Assembly: GCA_003612395.1 (NCBI GenBank)
Contig: RAYQ01000005.1
Coordinates: 62,001 to 126,000 of the forward strand
Direction: 5' to 3'
DNA from: Parablautia intestinalis
GTDB lineage: Bacteria > Bacillota > Clostridia > Lachnospirales > Lachnospiraceae
Length of the DNA: 64,000 bases
Every line of letters begins with the position of its first letter. Position 1 is the first letter of the stretch. This document shows, piece after piece, positions 46,666-56,035 of the stretch. The position numbers and the translations under genes are program-made. The notes beneath the pieces are model-generated. The model saw only the letters and a program-made list of their open reading frames with translations, was not told the origin of the DNA and made no database searches.

Positions 46666-46673
46666 GTCTTTAG
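46666..46673. repeat. Target site duplication of the IS66 element, right copy
   Basis: GTCTTTAG directly follows the right inverted repeat and is identical to 43866-43873. Confidence 0.92.
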
Positions 46674-46862
46674 AGAACTTCCAAAAGCATCTTTCGATGT
46701 TGCCTATGTGGGAATTGTGATTCGCCTTTTCGCCGACATTACTTAATGTGTTAGCGATACTTCTCTCCCTTTTTCTTTTGCATTTTTACTCGAAAACACT
46801 GCGGATATATGATATAATTTTTTAGTACATAAAAAGGCTTACGGTATGCAGGGGTATAAAGG

Positions 46863-47822
46863 ATGAATGAAAAACGCAGAATAAATATTACACTATCATT
46901 AAACAGCAAATACATGCGGTACGCATATGTTATGCTTACATCGCTATTCGAAAACCAGCCTGACAGCCTGGATATCCATGTGTATTTGCTACATAGTGAT
47001 TTGACAGAAGAAGACAGGTCGCATCTTGGAAATCTGGTAAAGTCTTATGGGGGTAAAGTATATTGGTGTCCTGTTGATGTAGAAGTATTTTCAGCAGATC
47101 TGCCTGTTTCCTCGAATTGGTCGTTGGAGACTTATTTTCGTCTGCTTTTGGTCGATATTCTTCCTGAAGATGTAGAAAGAATCATTTACCTTGACGTAGA
47201 CATTATCATCAATCATTCTTTAGAGGATTTATTTTTTACGGACTTGGACGAAAAACTCTTAGGCGCCTGTGAAGATATTAATAAGCCCCCTTTTGGTGAT
47301 AATCGGGATGCGATTTTTAGTGAGCAGCTTCAAAACGGATTCACCTATTTTTGCGCAGGCGTAATGCTGTTAAACATAAAGGAGCTCAGGGGAAAATACT
47401 GTTTCCGGGATTATATGGCGCTGGCTGAAAAAATGGATTTCAAAATGGTTGCGCTCGATCAGGATCTTTTAAACTATATGCATTGGAAAGAAGTAAAACT
47501 TCTGGATGGAACTAAATATAGCATGTTTGCCAGAAGTGTATATTATTTTGATAACATTCATTATGATGATGCGAAAAAGCTCGGCAGTATTGTGCATTTT
47601 ATTGGACGGAAGCCGTGGGAAGGGCAGTATATACACTATGATATAGAGCAATTGTGGTGGGATTACGCTAAGCTGACACCTTTCTATTATGAACTGATGG
47701 AGGAATATATTTACAACGCTGTCCACGATCCGGTGCTGCTTGAGGAAGAAAGGCGGATTCATGAGGAGCTTGACAATATGAGGGCTTTATGCAGGAGAAT
47801 TCTGGCGGTGGCGGAGAAATAA
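46863..47822 (+). CDS. GT8 family glycosyltransferase
   Basis: The 319-residue protein has the GT8 fold: INITLSLNSKYMRYAYVML, WSLETYFRLLLVDILP, the metal motif in IIYLDVDIII, NGFTYFCAGVMLLNIKELR, DQDLLNYMHW and IVHFIGRKPWE. GT8 enzymes are retaining transferases using UDP-glucose or UDP-galactose. It is free of the Rossmann module. It stands alone after the IS66 element. Confidence 0.92.
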   Translation: MNEKRRINITLSLNSKYMRYAYVMLTSLFENQPDSLDIHVYLLHSDLTEEDRSHLGNLVKSYGGKVYWCPVDVEVFSADLPVSSNWSLETYFRLLLVDILPEDVERIIYLDVDIIINHSLEDLFFTDLDEKLLGACEDINKPPFGDNRDAIFSEQLQNGFTYFCAGVMLLNIKELRGKYCFRDYMALAEKMDFKMVALDQDLLNYMHWKEVKLLDGTKYSMFARSVYYFDNIHYDDAKKLGSIVHFIGRKPWEGQYIHYDIEQLWWDYAKLTPFYYELMEEYIYNAVHDPVLLEEERRIHEELDNMRALCRRILAVAEK

Positions 47823-47883
47823 GAGGCTGAGTAATAAAGGCCCCTGTTTTTCATAACTGTTTTGATGAAAGCAACTATCTTAA

Positions 47884-47913
47884 ATCCTGCCCCATTAAGA
47901 AACGGGGTAGGAT
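47884..47913 (+). terminator. Hairpin after the GT8 gene
   Basis: ATCCTGCCCC and GGGGTAGGAT form a 10-bp stem (one G-T pair) with a ten-base loop. No U-run follows, so it is only a possible terminator. Confidence 0.4.
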
Positions 47914-47997
47914 TCTAAATCGCCTCACTCGCTCAGGCACTTTTTACCCTCAAAAGCAAATCCATATTTTCTGATATTTTCCGGCGAAAAAACGTCT

Positions 47998-48345
47998 GTC
48001 GTTAATTTGTTTCAGAGCTTTCCGGCATCCGTCATCAAAAGCCGCTTTTTCAACATATTTCAATTCAAAAATAATTCTAATTTCCTTATCATTCATTTCA
48101 ATACTGATATCACTGTATCCTTCACCGGATTCGGCATTTGAGCTGACATTCTATCCATATTTCCTAAAATCCCAAGTAAGATGCCATGATAAAACTTTTC
48201 CTTCCTTTCTTTTCTGGTATTTGTGTCACGGATACAGATTGTCTTTTTCACCACTCCCTGTTCTGCCTAACAAAAATCCACTGTACCTCACTGTTTGAAA
48301 TAACAAGTCATTTTTTTCATACTATTACCATTAATCAGCTTCTCA
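47998..48345 (-). pseudogene. Decayed DUF1703/AAA ATPase-nuclease gene
   Basis: The DNA is closely similar to the 3' part and the extreme 5' flank of the intact gene at 51171-52880. At least three internal deletions join distant parts: after GTCTTTTTCA, after AATAACAAG, and at about 48345, where the sequence jumps to the 5' leader. Frameshifts and stops are frequent. It is a remnant of a once full copy. Confidence 0.82.
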
Positions 48346-48418
48346 TCAACCGGAATATTTATCGCGGGCTGTAACCAAATCTATAGGCTTGGGGACTAAA
48401 TAATTTATGTATATTTAT
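48346..48418 (-). repeat. Repeat of the DUF1703 ATPase leader, copy B
   Basis: These 73 bases are nearly the same as 53053-53125 and retain the leader upstream of the ATPase gene. The distal part (48381-48418) also matches 29707-29744 on the opposite strand. Confidence 0.75.
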
Positions 48419-48506
48419 TGAATATGGCATCGTCAAGAACAAAGTACAATTATTTGTTCAATCTCCCTAAAATGTCTAAGACCAATATTTAACAAGGTAA
48501 TGTCGA

Positions 48507-48842
48507 ATGAAAATTTATGAACATTATAAAATCATAGAGTTGCCGGAAATGATACGTGGAAGTCATGCGAACCGCAAATCAGAATTTGTTTTGATTAATG
48601 TTGCCGGCAGCGCAAAGGTAAAAATAGAAGATAGATTTTCAATGGCTGTTATAGAGCTAAATAAGCCGAGGATGGGCATATATATACCATCCATGCTGTG
48701 GAAAGATATGTATGATTTCTCAAAAGATGCAGTTCTTCTTGTTTTGTCAAATGAACATTATGATGCTGATGAGTATATTAGAGATTATAAAGAATATAAA
48801 GAAATAGTTGTAAAGGAATGCACATTTATTAAAAGGAAGTAA
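48507..48842 (+). pseudogene. Truncated FdtA/QdtA-type sugar 3,4-ketoisomerase
   Basis: The 111-residue product matches the C-terminal part of dTDP-sugar 3,4-ketoisomerases: EMIRGSHANRKSEF, GIYIPSMLWKDMYDFS and DAVLLVLSNEHYDADEYIRD. Family members have about 135 residues and the first ~30 are missing. The conserved RGxHAH motif has changed to RGSHAN, losing the second histidine thought to be catalytic. It is followed by an fdtB remnant in the usual fdtA-fdtB order. Probably inactive. Confidence 0.72.
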
Positions 48843-48849
48843 TATTTTT

Positions 48850-49002
48850 ATGGAAATAATGCAAAACCGTCTGGACAGGGAGTTTCAGGAGAACAGGCAG
48901 GAATATGAAGATGCCATTTTAAAAGTGATAAGATCCGGATGTTATATTTTAGGAGAAAAAGAAATCAGTAATACTATACTTAAAATATTTATTAGGAATT
49001 AA
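48850..49002 (+). pseudogene. DegT/FdtB aminotransferase N-terminal remnant
   Basis: Only 50 codons remain. FQENRQEYEDAILKVIRSG and CYILGEKE match the beginning of DegT/DnrJ/EryC1 aminotransferases, after which the frame runs into unrelated sequence and stops. A full enzyme has about 370 residues. Confidence 0.78.
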
Positions 49003-49005
49003 ATT

Positions 49006-49544
49006 TTGAACAAATGCAGAAAAGCCGCTGAGGAAAAATGGAAAGATCCGCGTATTTGCTGGAAAGGAAATGTAAAGACCAATGTTTCAAGGATGCAGCT
49101 TCTTTATATAAGCGAGCGGTTTCCGGAATATTTTTCTTTTGAAATGGTAGAAAAGGGAAAAAAAGGAAAGTACGTCCCCATGACAGAACAGGCACAATAT
49201 AAATATCTTATAGATGTGCGTGGGTATAGTTGGACAGATCGTGTCAAAGTACTTTTTCATTTAGGACGCCCTGTATTTCTTGTTGACAGGCCCTATAAAG
49301 AATAGTATTTCGATAAGCTTATACCCTGGAAACATTTTATTCCGGTTAAAGAAGATTTATCAAACCTTGTGGAAAGTTATGAATATATGGAATCGCATCC
49401 CGAAAAATACAAAGAAATATGCAGTAATATGCAAGAATTTGCAGACAAATATTTAAGCCCTGAAGCAGTTCTTAGCTGCTTAAGAAACGTGTGTTTAAAA
49501 TATGGTGTAAAAGAAAAGGCAGAGATAAAAGAAGGTGCTTTATG
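49006..49544 (+). pseudogene. GT90 (CAP10-like) glycosyltransferase remnant with an in-frame stop
   Basis: The frame encodes the C-terminal region of a GT90 protein: CRKAAEEKWKDPRICWKGN, YKYLIDVRGYSWTDRVKVLF, then a TAG at 49303-49305. The same frame continues with YFDKLIPWKHFIPVKEDLSN and LSPEAVLSCLRNVCLKYGV. The N-terminal half is missing as well. It could have transferred xylose or glucose before decay. Confidence 0.82.
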
Positions 49545-50224
49545 AAAAAGATTTAATGGCAAAATTAAACTTATCGCATGAAATTATCATATATGGAGCA
49601 GGGGTCATGGGAAAAGCGCTTATGCCATGCCTGCGTGATTTTCCGTATAATCTGAGAATAGCATGTTTTCTTGTTGAGCATATGAAAAATAATCCTGTAG
49701 AAATAGAAGGCATTCCTGTTATTGATTTGGAACATGCTGCCACACTTAAAAATGGAACCATATTAGTCGCACTGCATGAAAAATATCTCGCAGACGCAAT
49801 AAAAAATCTTCGTGAAAAAGGATTTTTCAATCTAATTTCAATATCATTTGACAGCGATATATGGAGTAGTATCCGTTGGAACTGGCTTTATGAACATGAG
49901 CGAAAATGTGGAACAACATTTTTATCCCTTGAAGATGCGCTAAATAAAGATTTGCATGTTTATGTAGCCCATAGTATTACGGATAAAACCTTAAAAGATG
50001 TATTTCCAATTCGGAAGTTTGAAATTCCAATTCAGGTTGGCGCTATATTAACTGATAAAAAAATATTTTCAATTCGTGATGATCAGGGTGAAAATATTTC
50101 CGAAAAAAATCGTCAATATTGTGAACTCACTGCGCTATACTGGATTTGGAAAAATGATAAATCTAAGTATGCGGGGCTGAGTCATTATCGAAGAAGATTT
50201 AAAATTAACGAAGAACAGGCTTAA
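49535..50224 (+). pseudogene. Rossmann module-DUF4422 protein, C-terminally truncated
   Basis: The 229-residue product has the module (EIIIYGAGVMGKALMPCL, GTILVALHEKYL) and the first ~85 residues of DUF4422 (VYVAHSITDKTLKD, IQVGAILTDKKI, NRQYCELTALYWIWKN, GLSHYRRRF). It then stops, while DUF4422 needs about 150 residues more. The break coincides with the truncated yafQ on the other strand, which marks a recombination junction near 50225-50275. Confidence 0.78.
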
Positions 50225-50413
50225 TGAATTTTTTACAGCAAGCTGCATACCCACGTTTAACGTGAATAAGACATGGTCTTTATTTTTCGGAGGAAGAGCT
50301 GCAGGTATTCGTAATGTGTCAATTATGGTATTTAGCAGATTGATATCATAATTGCGTTTTTTACATAGTTTTAAATCACGCTTGAATTGTGATGTCAGGT
50401 TGAGTTTTAGCAT
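50135..50413 (-). pseudogene. YafQ-type mRNA interferase toxin, C-terminus replaced
   Basis: The first ~48 residues match YafQ/RelE-like toxins (LNLTSQFKRDLKLCKKRNYD, ALPPKNKDHVL). After DHVL the usual catalytic tail (GxYxGxRECHI and onward) is absent and the frame enters the DUF4422 fragment on the opposite strand. It should be inactive. Confidence 0.72.
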
Positions 50414-50416
50414 AGG

Positions 50417-50659
50417 CTATTCCTCCAGGATCCGGGAGAATAATTCCTCTGTCGCCCCCTCAAAGTGCTGACCGTTTCCTGTTTTTATCATTTCGTCCGT
50501 TTCTGCCATTGCCGCTACTGTTGCTGCGTTCGGCTGAAAATCCGGGTGTATATCAAGTCCGGACATTTCCCCAAGACCTTCCAGCATATTGATGACAAAA
50601 ATCATTTTGTCATCTGGCAGACGATCAATCATATTCTTTGCTATTTCCTGATAACTCAT
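50417..50659 (-). CDS. Antitoxin partner of the YafQ-like toxin
   Basis: From ATG 50659 it has 80 residues: SYQEIAKNMIDRLPDDKMIF, then NAATVAAMAETDEMIKTGNG and HFEGATEELFSRILEE. It ends three bases before the toxin gene, the standard type II toxin-antitoxin order. With the toxin truncated it is an orphan antitoxin. Confidence 0.7.
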   Translation of the reverse strand: MSYQEIAKNMIDRLPDDKMIFVINMLEGLGEMSGLDIHPDFQPNAATVAAMAETDEMIKTGNGQHFEGATEELFSRILEE

Positions 50660-50707
50660 AAAAATACTACACTTCCTTTCAAAGTTATTGTATGCGGTTT
50701 GGTGCAA

Positions 50708-51170
50708 TGTATCCTGTTGCTGTTTTTGAAATTTATTTATTTTCTACTTTTCAATGAATGCGATTACTAAAAAATTAGTAACCTCATTAGAGATGCTCTG
50801 CTTCCGGACAAATCATCTCTTCGATCAATATAGCCCTCTAAAAGTTTGTCTGGCTCTTCATACGGAATCTTTGTACGAATGGGTATGTCAGATAATTCTT
50901 ACAGAACATCAATTTTTCTCAGGTTCTGCAGGAGGCTATAAAATCTCGGCTTAATCTTGGATGAAGGGGCTTTACGGCTCCTTACTTAATCGCTTTCCAT
51001 AAAAAGGGTAGCAAGATCATATATGACTTATATTATATGCAGACTATTTACCAAAATCAATATTTTCCAAAAAAGGAAAATAGAAATCAAAAATATTACG
51101 GAATATGTGCCTTACAGACTTCTGAAATCTTTCTCATTCCATATAGAAAGTCCTTTAAACAATTCTTCCA
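50708..51170. other. Intergenic region with a possible decayed coding fragment
   Basis: On the minus strand, about 50770-50960, a frame broken by one stop reads KPRFYSLLQNLRKIDVL, then ELSDIPIRTKIPYEEPDK and LLEGYIDRRDDLSGSRASLM, which looks like former coding sequence. I cannot name the family. The rest shows nothing clear. Confidence 0.35.
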
Positions 51171-52880
51171 TTACAGATTTGTGACATCAGACATCACCTT
51201 GCAACGCTTTTTATAACAGGCAATCCCATATTTGTAAATTGTTTTCATGCCATCGTCAATCAATATTTCTTCGTAATTTTTGTCGTTAATTTGTTTCAGG
51301 GCCTTCCGGCATCCTTCATCAAAAGCCGCTTTTTCAGCATATTTCAATTCTATAATAATTCCAATTCCCTTATCTTCCACTTCAATACTGATATCGCTGT
51401 ATCCCTCACCGGACTCCGCATTTGACCTGACACTCCATCCGTCCATATTTCCCAAAATACCAAGTAAAATGCCATGATAAAAATTTTCCTTCATTTCTTT
51501 TTTGGTATTTGTGTCGCGGATACTGATTGTCTTTTTCAGGTAGGCATTAAAACCGTCCTCTATAGCCTCCGTATTATTTTCCTGAAACGCCCTGCAAAAA
51601 CGCTCCAGCTTTTCTCTGTTCTTTTTCGTTTCCTCCTGAAACCACTCCCTGATCTGCCTGATAAAAATCCACTGTACCTCTCTGTTTGGAATAACAAGCT
51701 CCGCCGTATCCCCGGTCTGTGCGCTGCTCTGCGTCAAATACCCCGTGGTAAAAAGGACACTCCACAGATTATTCGGATCAGAGTCGAGATCCCTGTAGGT
51801 CAGTTCCTGACGGATCATTTTTTTCACACTGCCGCCATTGATCAGATGCTCAATTTCATTTCTGACTGCCACATTCGATTGATTTAAAAAAGTTCTGATA
51901 ATATCATTACTGCTTGTATTTACCCAGTAATTCTGCGGCTCAGCCACGCTACCATCCCGCAGATCGCCGCAATAATTAATCACATCCCACGGACAATATA
52001 TGCTTGTATTGCCAAACAGATACCCATCATACCATTCCTTTATGGCGTCATACTGGTTTCCAAATCCATAATAGGCTAGCATCTGCTTAACCTCTGTATC
52101 CGTAAAGCCAAAATACTCCCTGTAACGCACATCTTTTACAGAGTATACCTTAAAATTATTCAGTCCGGTAAAGATGCTTTCCTTTGATATCCTGAGACAT
52201 CCTGTTAATACTGCAAAATGCAGACTGTCATTGGTTTTAAAGGCACTTCCAAACAGGACGCTGAGCAATTCTACCATAGACTCATAATATCCTGAACGGT
52301 ACGCCTTATCCAGGGGTACATCATATTCATCGATCAGCATAATAACGCTTTGGTTATAATGCTTTTTCAAAAGCTGGGACAATGTCTGCAGGCTATCCTT
52401 TAAAAGCTCATCGGACATTGTAAATGCCCCGGTCTTATCGGTAGCAATAAGCGCCCTGTATTGATTATGCTCCGCTTCTGTCAACCAGTCACTCTGCAGC
52501 AAACACTGGAACTGCATGGCTTCCTTCCCTATAATTCTTCTGAGCATTGCTTTTGCCTCTGCAAAGCGCTCTCCTGTTGCTCCTTTTAAGGTAATGGATA
52601 TCACAGGGTACTTCCCCATATATTCATCACAGATTTTTTTCTCTTTGGAAATCTCAAGTCCATCAAAAAGCGCACTTTCACTTCCTTTGCTAAAAAAGTA
52701 TTTCAGCATACTCATATTCAAGGTTTTCCCAAAGCGCCTTGGACGCGTGAACAAATTTACATATGCTATATTTTCCAGAAGCTCTCTGACCAGTCCTGTT
52801 TTATCTACATAATAAAAGCAGTCTTTTCGAATCCGTCCAAAATCTTCAATTCCCATAGGAAGTTTTAATTTCTCCGGCAT
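51171..52880 (-). CDS. AAA ATPase with C-terminal PD-(D/E)xK nuclease-like domain (DUF1703 type)
   Basis: From ATG 52880 the protein has 569 residues. It opens KLKLPMGIEDFGRIRKDCFY, then the Walker A-like FTRPRRFGKTLNMSML, the Walker B-like VIMLIDEYDVPLDKAY and FAVLTGCLRISKES. The C-terminus has EGYSDISIEV and IGIIIELKYAEKAAFDEGC, the nuclease-like core. These genes are numerous in Lachnospiraceae and Bacteroides, with unknown function. They may be mobile or defence-related. A longer frame starts at 53045 but lacks family similarity. Confidence 0.86.
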   Translation of the reverse strand: MPEKLKLPMGIEDFGRIRKDCFYYVDKTGLVRELLENIAYVNLFTRPRRFGKTLNMSMLKYFFSKGSESALFDGLEISKEKKICDEYMGKYPVISITLKGATGERFAEAKAMLRRIIGKEAMQFQCLLQSDWLTEAEHNQYRALIATDKTGAFTMSDELLKDSLQTLSQLLKKHYNQSVIMLIDEYDVPLDKAYRSGYYESMVELLSVLFGSAFKTNDSLHFAVLTGCLRISKESIFTGLNNFKVYSVKDVRYREYFGFTDTEVKQMLAYYGFGNQYDAIKEWYDGYLFGNTSIYCPWDVINYCGDLRDGSVAEPQNYWVNTSSNDIIRTFLNQSNVAVRNEIEHLINGGSVKKMIRQELTYRDLDSDPNNLWSVLFTTGYLTQSSAQTGDTAELVIPNREVQWIFIRQIREWFQEETKKNREKLERFCRAFQENNTEAIEDGFNAYLKKTISIRDTNTKKEMKENFYHGILLGILGNMDGWSVRSNAESGEGYSDISIEVEDKGIGIIIELKYAEKAAFDEGCRKALKQINDKNYEEILIDDGMKTIYKYGIACYKKRCKVMSDVTNL

Positions 52881-53052
52881 ATTAACCCCCGTTCCTGTCA
52901 GCCGCCAAGGATTTGGCATACGCACAAATTTGCGCATAATAAATATCTGGTATAGCATTCCTACCCATACATAATCAATCATTTCCGGAAAGCAGTCCGG
53001 CAAAAAACTGCTCCTGACTGTTACTAATAGTATACCATGGTTCACAAAAGAC

Positions 53053-53125
53053 TCAACCGGAAAATTTATCGCGGGCTGTAACCAAATCTATAGTTTTTGG
53101 GACTGCATATTCTTCGTATATTTAT
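53053..53125 (-). repeat. Leader of the DUF1703 ATPase gene, copy C of the repeated element
   Basis: Nearly identical to 48346-48418 over 73 bases. The distal 38 bases (53088-53125) also match 29707-29744. The element lies upstream of the ATPase gene on the minus strand and between it and the RgpF-like gene on the plus strand. Confidence 0.75.
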
Positions 53126-53200
53126 ACGTTTCTAAAAATAACAATTAAAATTTCAAAATTAATAACGCAAAAATAATTTACACCACATGCGGGGCGAAAA

Positions 53201-54334
53201 ATGGAAAAAAACGTGAAAAGGATCGCAATATTTGTATTTTATGATCAGGAAGGAATTGTCGAGCCATATGTAATAAATCTGCTAGATGGGATGCGTGATT
53301 ATATAGACTATATTTACACTGTTGCTAATGGTTTTGTTCAAAAAGCAGGTAAGGAGCAGCTTATATTACATTCTGACAGGCTGTTGATACGTGATAATAA
53401 AGGATTTGATGCCGGTGCCATCAAGGACGCAATTGCAGATTTAAGGGAAAAAAATATGCTTGAACAATATGATGAGCTTATCATATATAATGATACATTT
53501 TGGGGATTTTTTTATCCTCTGACCGATTTTTTTGACGGAACAGGCAGAGAACCTGATGTGGATTTTTGGGGCTTTACAGAATGGCCTGGTAATGCCCCTA
53601 ATGACAGGATACATATACCGGAGCATTTACAGTCTTATTTTTTATATATTAAGAGCAGGATGTTTCATAGCAGGGATTTTTTAGAGTTCTGGAATAATAT
53701 GCCTTATTGCGAAAAGTTCACGGAAGTACTGATTAAATATGAGCAGAGCTTTACAAATTATTTTAATGAAAGAGGTTATAAAAGTAAGGCCTATTATACA
53801 GTAGAAAAACTCGGAGAGAAAAAAGAATTTAATAAAATTTCATATTTTATATATGCATATGATTTGGTGGAAAAACTTCATTTTCCTATTTTAAAATGTA
53901 AAACCTTTAGTATTGAGGGTAATATGGCAGATAGCGAAAAACTTATGGGATTTCTGGAAAAAAATCACCTCTATGACACAAAGTTAATCAGAAGCCATTC
54001 TATACGTTTTGCAAATGAGCGGTCATATTTCAACTTAAGAGAAATAAATAAATTCTGTAAAAAGTATAAAAAAATATATATTTATGGCGCCGGTAATTAT
54101 GGGACGAATGTAAAAGCCTACCTGGACACCTGTGGTTATCCCTTTGCCGGCTTTATTGTTACAGAAAAGAAAGATACGGACGAAAAGGATACGCAGGAAT
54201 TTAAAAATTTTAAATTAGAACCCGAAGACGGGCTTATTATAGGTCTTATACCCAAATATACACTAGAAGTACTTAAGGAAATAAAGGGGAAAATACCGGA
54301 CGAGCAAATATTTACAGGTCAGTATTGGAAGTGA
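53201..54334 (+). CDS. RgpF-like rhamnan synthesis/glycosyltransferase protein with C-terminal Rossmann module
   Basis: The 377-residue protein has RgpF-type motifs: IAIFVFYDQEGIVEPYV, DNKGFDAGAIKDAI, YDELIIYNDTFWGFFYPL, VDFWGFTEW and HLQSYFLYIKSRMF. RgpF proteins take part in rhamnose-containing polysaccharide synthesis. The last ~85 residues are the module: KKIYIYGAGNYGTNVKAYL and GLIIGLIPKYTLE. It probably adds a deoxyhexose to the glycan. Confidence 0.87.
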   Translation: MEKNVKRIAIFVFYDQEGIVEPYVINLLDGMRDYIDYIYTVANGFVQKAGKEQLILHSDRLLIRDNKGFDAGAIKDAIADLREKNMLEQYDELIIYNDTFWGFFYPLTDFFDGTGREPDVDFWGFTEWPGNAPNDRIHIPEHLQSYFLYIKSRMFHSRDFLEFWNNMPYCEKFTEVLIKYEQSFTNYFNERGYKSKAYYTVEKLGEKKEFNKISYFIYAYDLVEKLHFPILKCKTFSIEGNMADSEKLMGFLEKNHLYDTKLIRSHSIRFANERSYFNLREINKFCKKYKKIYIYGAGNYGTNVKAYLDTCGYPFAGFIVTEKKDTDEKDTQEFKNFKLEPEDGLIIGLIPKYTLEVLKEIKGKIPDEQIFTGQYWK

Positions 54335-54746
54335 AGGCAAAATAGACGGGAGGAAATATATAGGTGATTATTCTATTCGGCGCCGGCATAGTAGGAAAAA
54401 TGGCACTTAAAGATTATGAAAAAGATTAGGCTGCGTATTTTTGTGATAACTACTGTCATACTAATCAAATTGGAATATACCGGTTATTGATTTTGAAGAT
54501 CATCAAATAAGTATTTATGTATATTTGCTGGATTCAAAGCGGCTGAAAGGCCTTGGGAGGATGCACATGTCTGTTAGAAAGGAAATATAAAGGCAATTAC
54601 GTCCAGAAATCATTTGAGCCCTAAGGCGGTCTTAAAATATTTAAGAGATGTATGCCTTGAGTATGGAGTAAATAGATAGACAGGATAAGGAAATAGTATA
54701 TATTTCATTTTGGAATAAAAAACTAAATTTATAAGAGGTACTTTGT
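54335..54746 (+). pseudogene. Remnants of a Rossmann module gene and a GT90 gene
   Basis: After GGGAGG, a GTG at 54364 begins VIILFGAGIVGKMALKDYEK and stops at 54429, a decayed module start. At 54608-54679 NHLSPKAVLKYLRDVCLEYG matches the C-terminus of the GT90 remnant at 49.5 kb, so a second GT90 gene once stood here. Confidence 0.65.
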
Positions 54747-55679
54747 ATGCTCTCAGAAAGCAGCTTTAAAAAAGTATGTGAAAATAAATTACAATTGATA
54801 CTATCTAAAGCTCTAAATAGAAATATTTGGATATACGGAGCCGGCACAGGCGGCCGGATTTTAGAAAAAGTATTTCAGGAAAACCATATTAAGGTAAGTG
54901 GATTCTATGACGAAAATGCAATGAATCTACAGGGGAAATTTGACTTGCCTGTGAAATCTATAATGGATGCGGATATAGAAAAAGATTTTATTGTAATTAG
55001 TTTGCGGGGATATGATCCACAAGTCGTTGATTATGTTAAAAAACAAGGATTTACATATAAGGATATCTATTATATTGCTGCCGGGGAGCTTAACAAAGAA
55101 GACATTATTTATAGAGGGTGCAAAATAGGAAGATATACATATGGATATGAAGGATTATTGGAATTTTTTCCAATGGCAGAATCAATTGGACGATTTTGCT
55201 CCATTAATGAAACAGCAAAAATATGGAATAATCATCCGGTTGACTATATTACCACACATCCCATATTAGATAATCCGCTGGCATATGAATGGGAAAAGGT
55301 TCCAATTAGAGAAGAACTGTGCGAAAGATACGGACATAATAAGAATAATCATCCTTTTGTAAATAGTAAATTACGGAATAATCATCCGGTTATTATAGGG
55401 AACGATGTCTGGATAGGCGCTAATGTAAGTATTCTTCCCGGAGTAACGATAGGCGATGGGGCAATTCTTGCAACCGGAGCAGTTATCACAAAAAATGTGC
55501 CGGATTATGCCGTGGTAGGCGGCATCCCCGCCAAAGTAATAAAGTACCGGTTTGATAAAGATGAGGTAAATATTTTAAAAAAAGTTCAGTGGTGGAATTG
55601 GAGCATAGATGAAATTGAAAATCATTTGGAACTTTTTTATTCACCGGAAGCTTTTTTTGACAGTTATAGAAAAATATAA
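54747..55679 (+). CDS. CatB/XAT-type acetyltransferase with N-terminal Rossmann module
   Basis: The 310-residue protein begins with the module: [18 protein letters not shown] at about 26-43, then [15 protein letters not shown]. The C-terminal part is a left-handed beta-helix acyltransferase of the CatB kind: [57 protein letters not shown] and [14 protein letters not shown]. It likely O- or N-acetylates a sugar. GAGG in TAAGAGG precedes the start. Confidence 0.88.
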   Translation: MLSESSFKKVCENKLQLILSKALNRNIWIYGAGTGGRILEKVFQENHIKVSGFYDENAMNLQGKFDLPVKSIMDADIEKDFIVISLRGYDPQVVDYVKKQGFTYKDIYYIAAGELNKEDIIYRGCKIGRYTYGYEGLLEFFPMAESIGRFCSINETAKIWNNHPVDYITTHPILDNPLAYEWEKVPIREELCERYGHNKNNHPFVNSKLRNNHPVIIGNDVWIGANVSILPGVTIGDGAILATGAVITKNVPDYAVVGGIPAKVIKYRFDKDEVNILKKVQWWNWSIDEIENHLELFYSPEAFFDSYRKI

Positions 55680-56020
55680 GATATCGTGATGGATATCTGG
55701 GGATGAATGACTATTTTTTGAGTGGAATGCTCTTTATGTTGAAACATCACAGTCCTGACTTATGTTTATTATATTGGTGCAATACATAGAATAACGAAAC
55801 CAATACATATAAATTTTCCAGAACCGGAAAATAATTACAGAAAAATTAGTTTTAAAAGTTGATTCACCAGATATCATAGAAGATTACCGAATGTTCATAT
55901 TGTGATTGCAACCACATATGTCGGAGCAAGACAAAAAACATATAAATATTTACAAAGATAAATTGGAAGTTATAAACGAAAAGTTAATATTGTTATAGGT
56001 TATAAGGACGAGTTTAAGGA
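55680..56020 (+). other. Intergenic region with a decayed Rossmann module fragment
   Basis: At about 55856-55961 VDSPDIIEDYR and, after a frameshift, VHIVIATTYVGARQKTYKYL resemble the second half of the shared module. Nothing else is clear. Confidence 0.5.
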
Positions 56021-56035
56021 TTGGATAGTCATACA

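Noticed and set aside
49303-49305. TAG in the GT90 frame as pyrrolysine or read-through codon
   Set aside because: The N-terminal half of the gene is missing and neighbouring genes are broken too, so simple decay explains the stop.
50754-50954. 66-codon plus-strand frame starting MNAITKK
   Set aside because: No ribosome site or family similarity, and the minus strand reads more like old coding sequence.
52881-53045. Extension of the DUF1703 ATPase to an ATG at 53045
   Set aside because: The extra 55 residues do not match the family's N-terminus, and the ATG at 52880 places KLKLPMGIEDF at the usual beginning.
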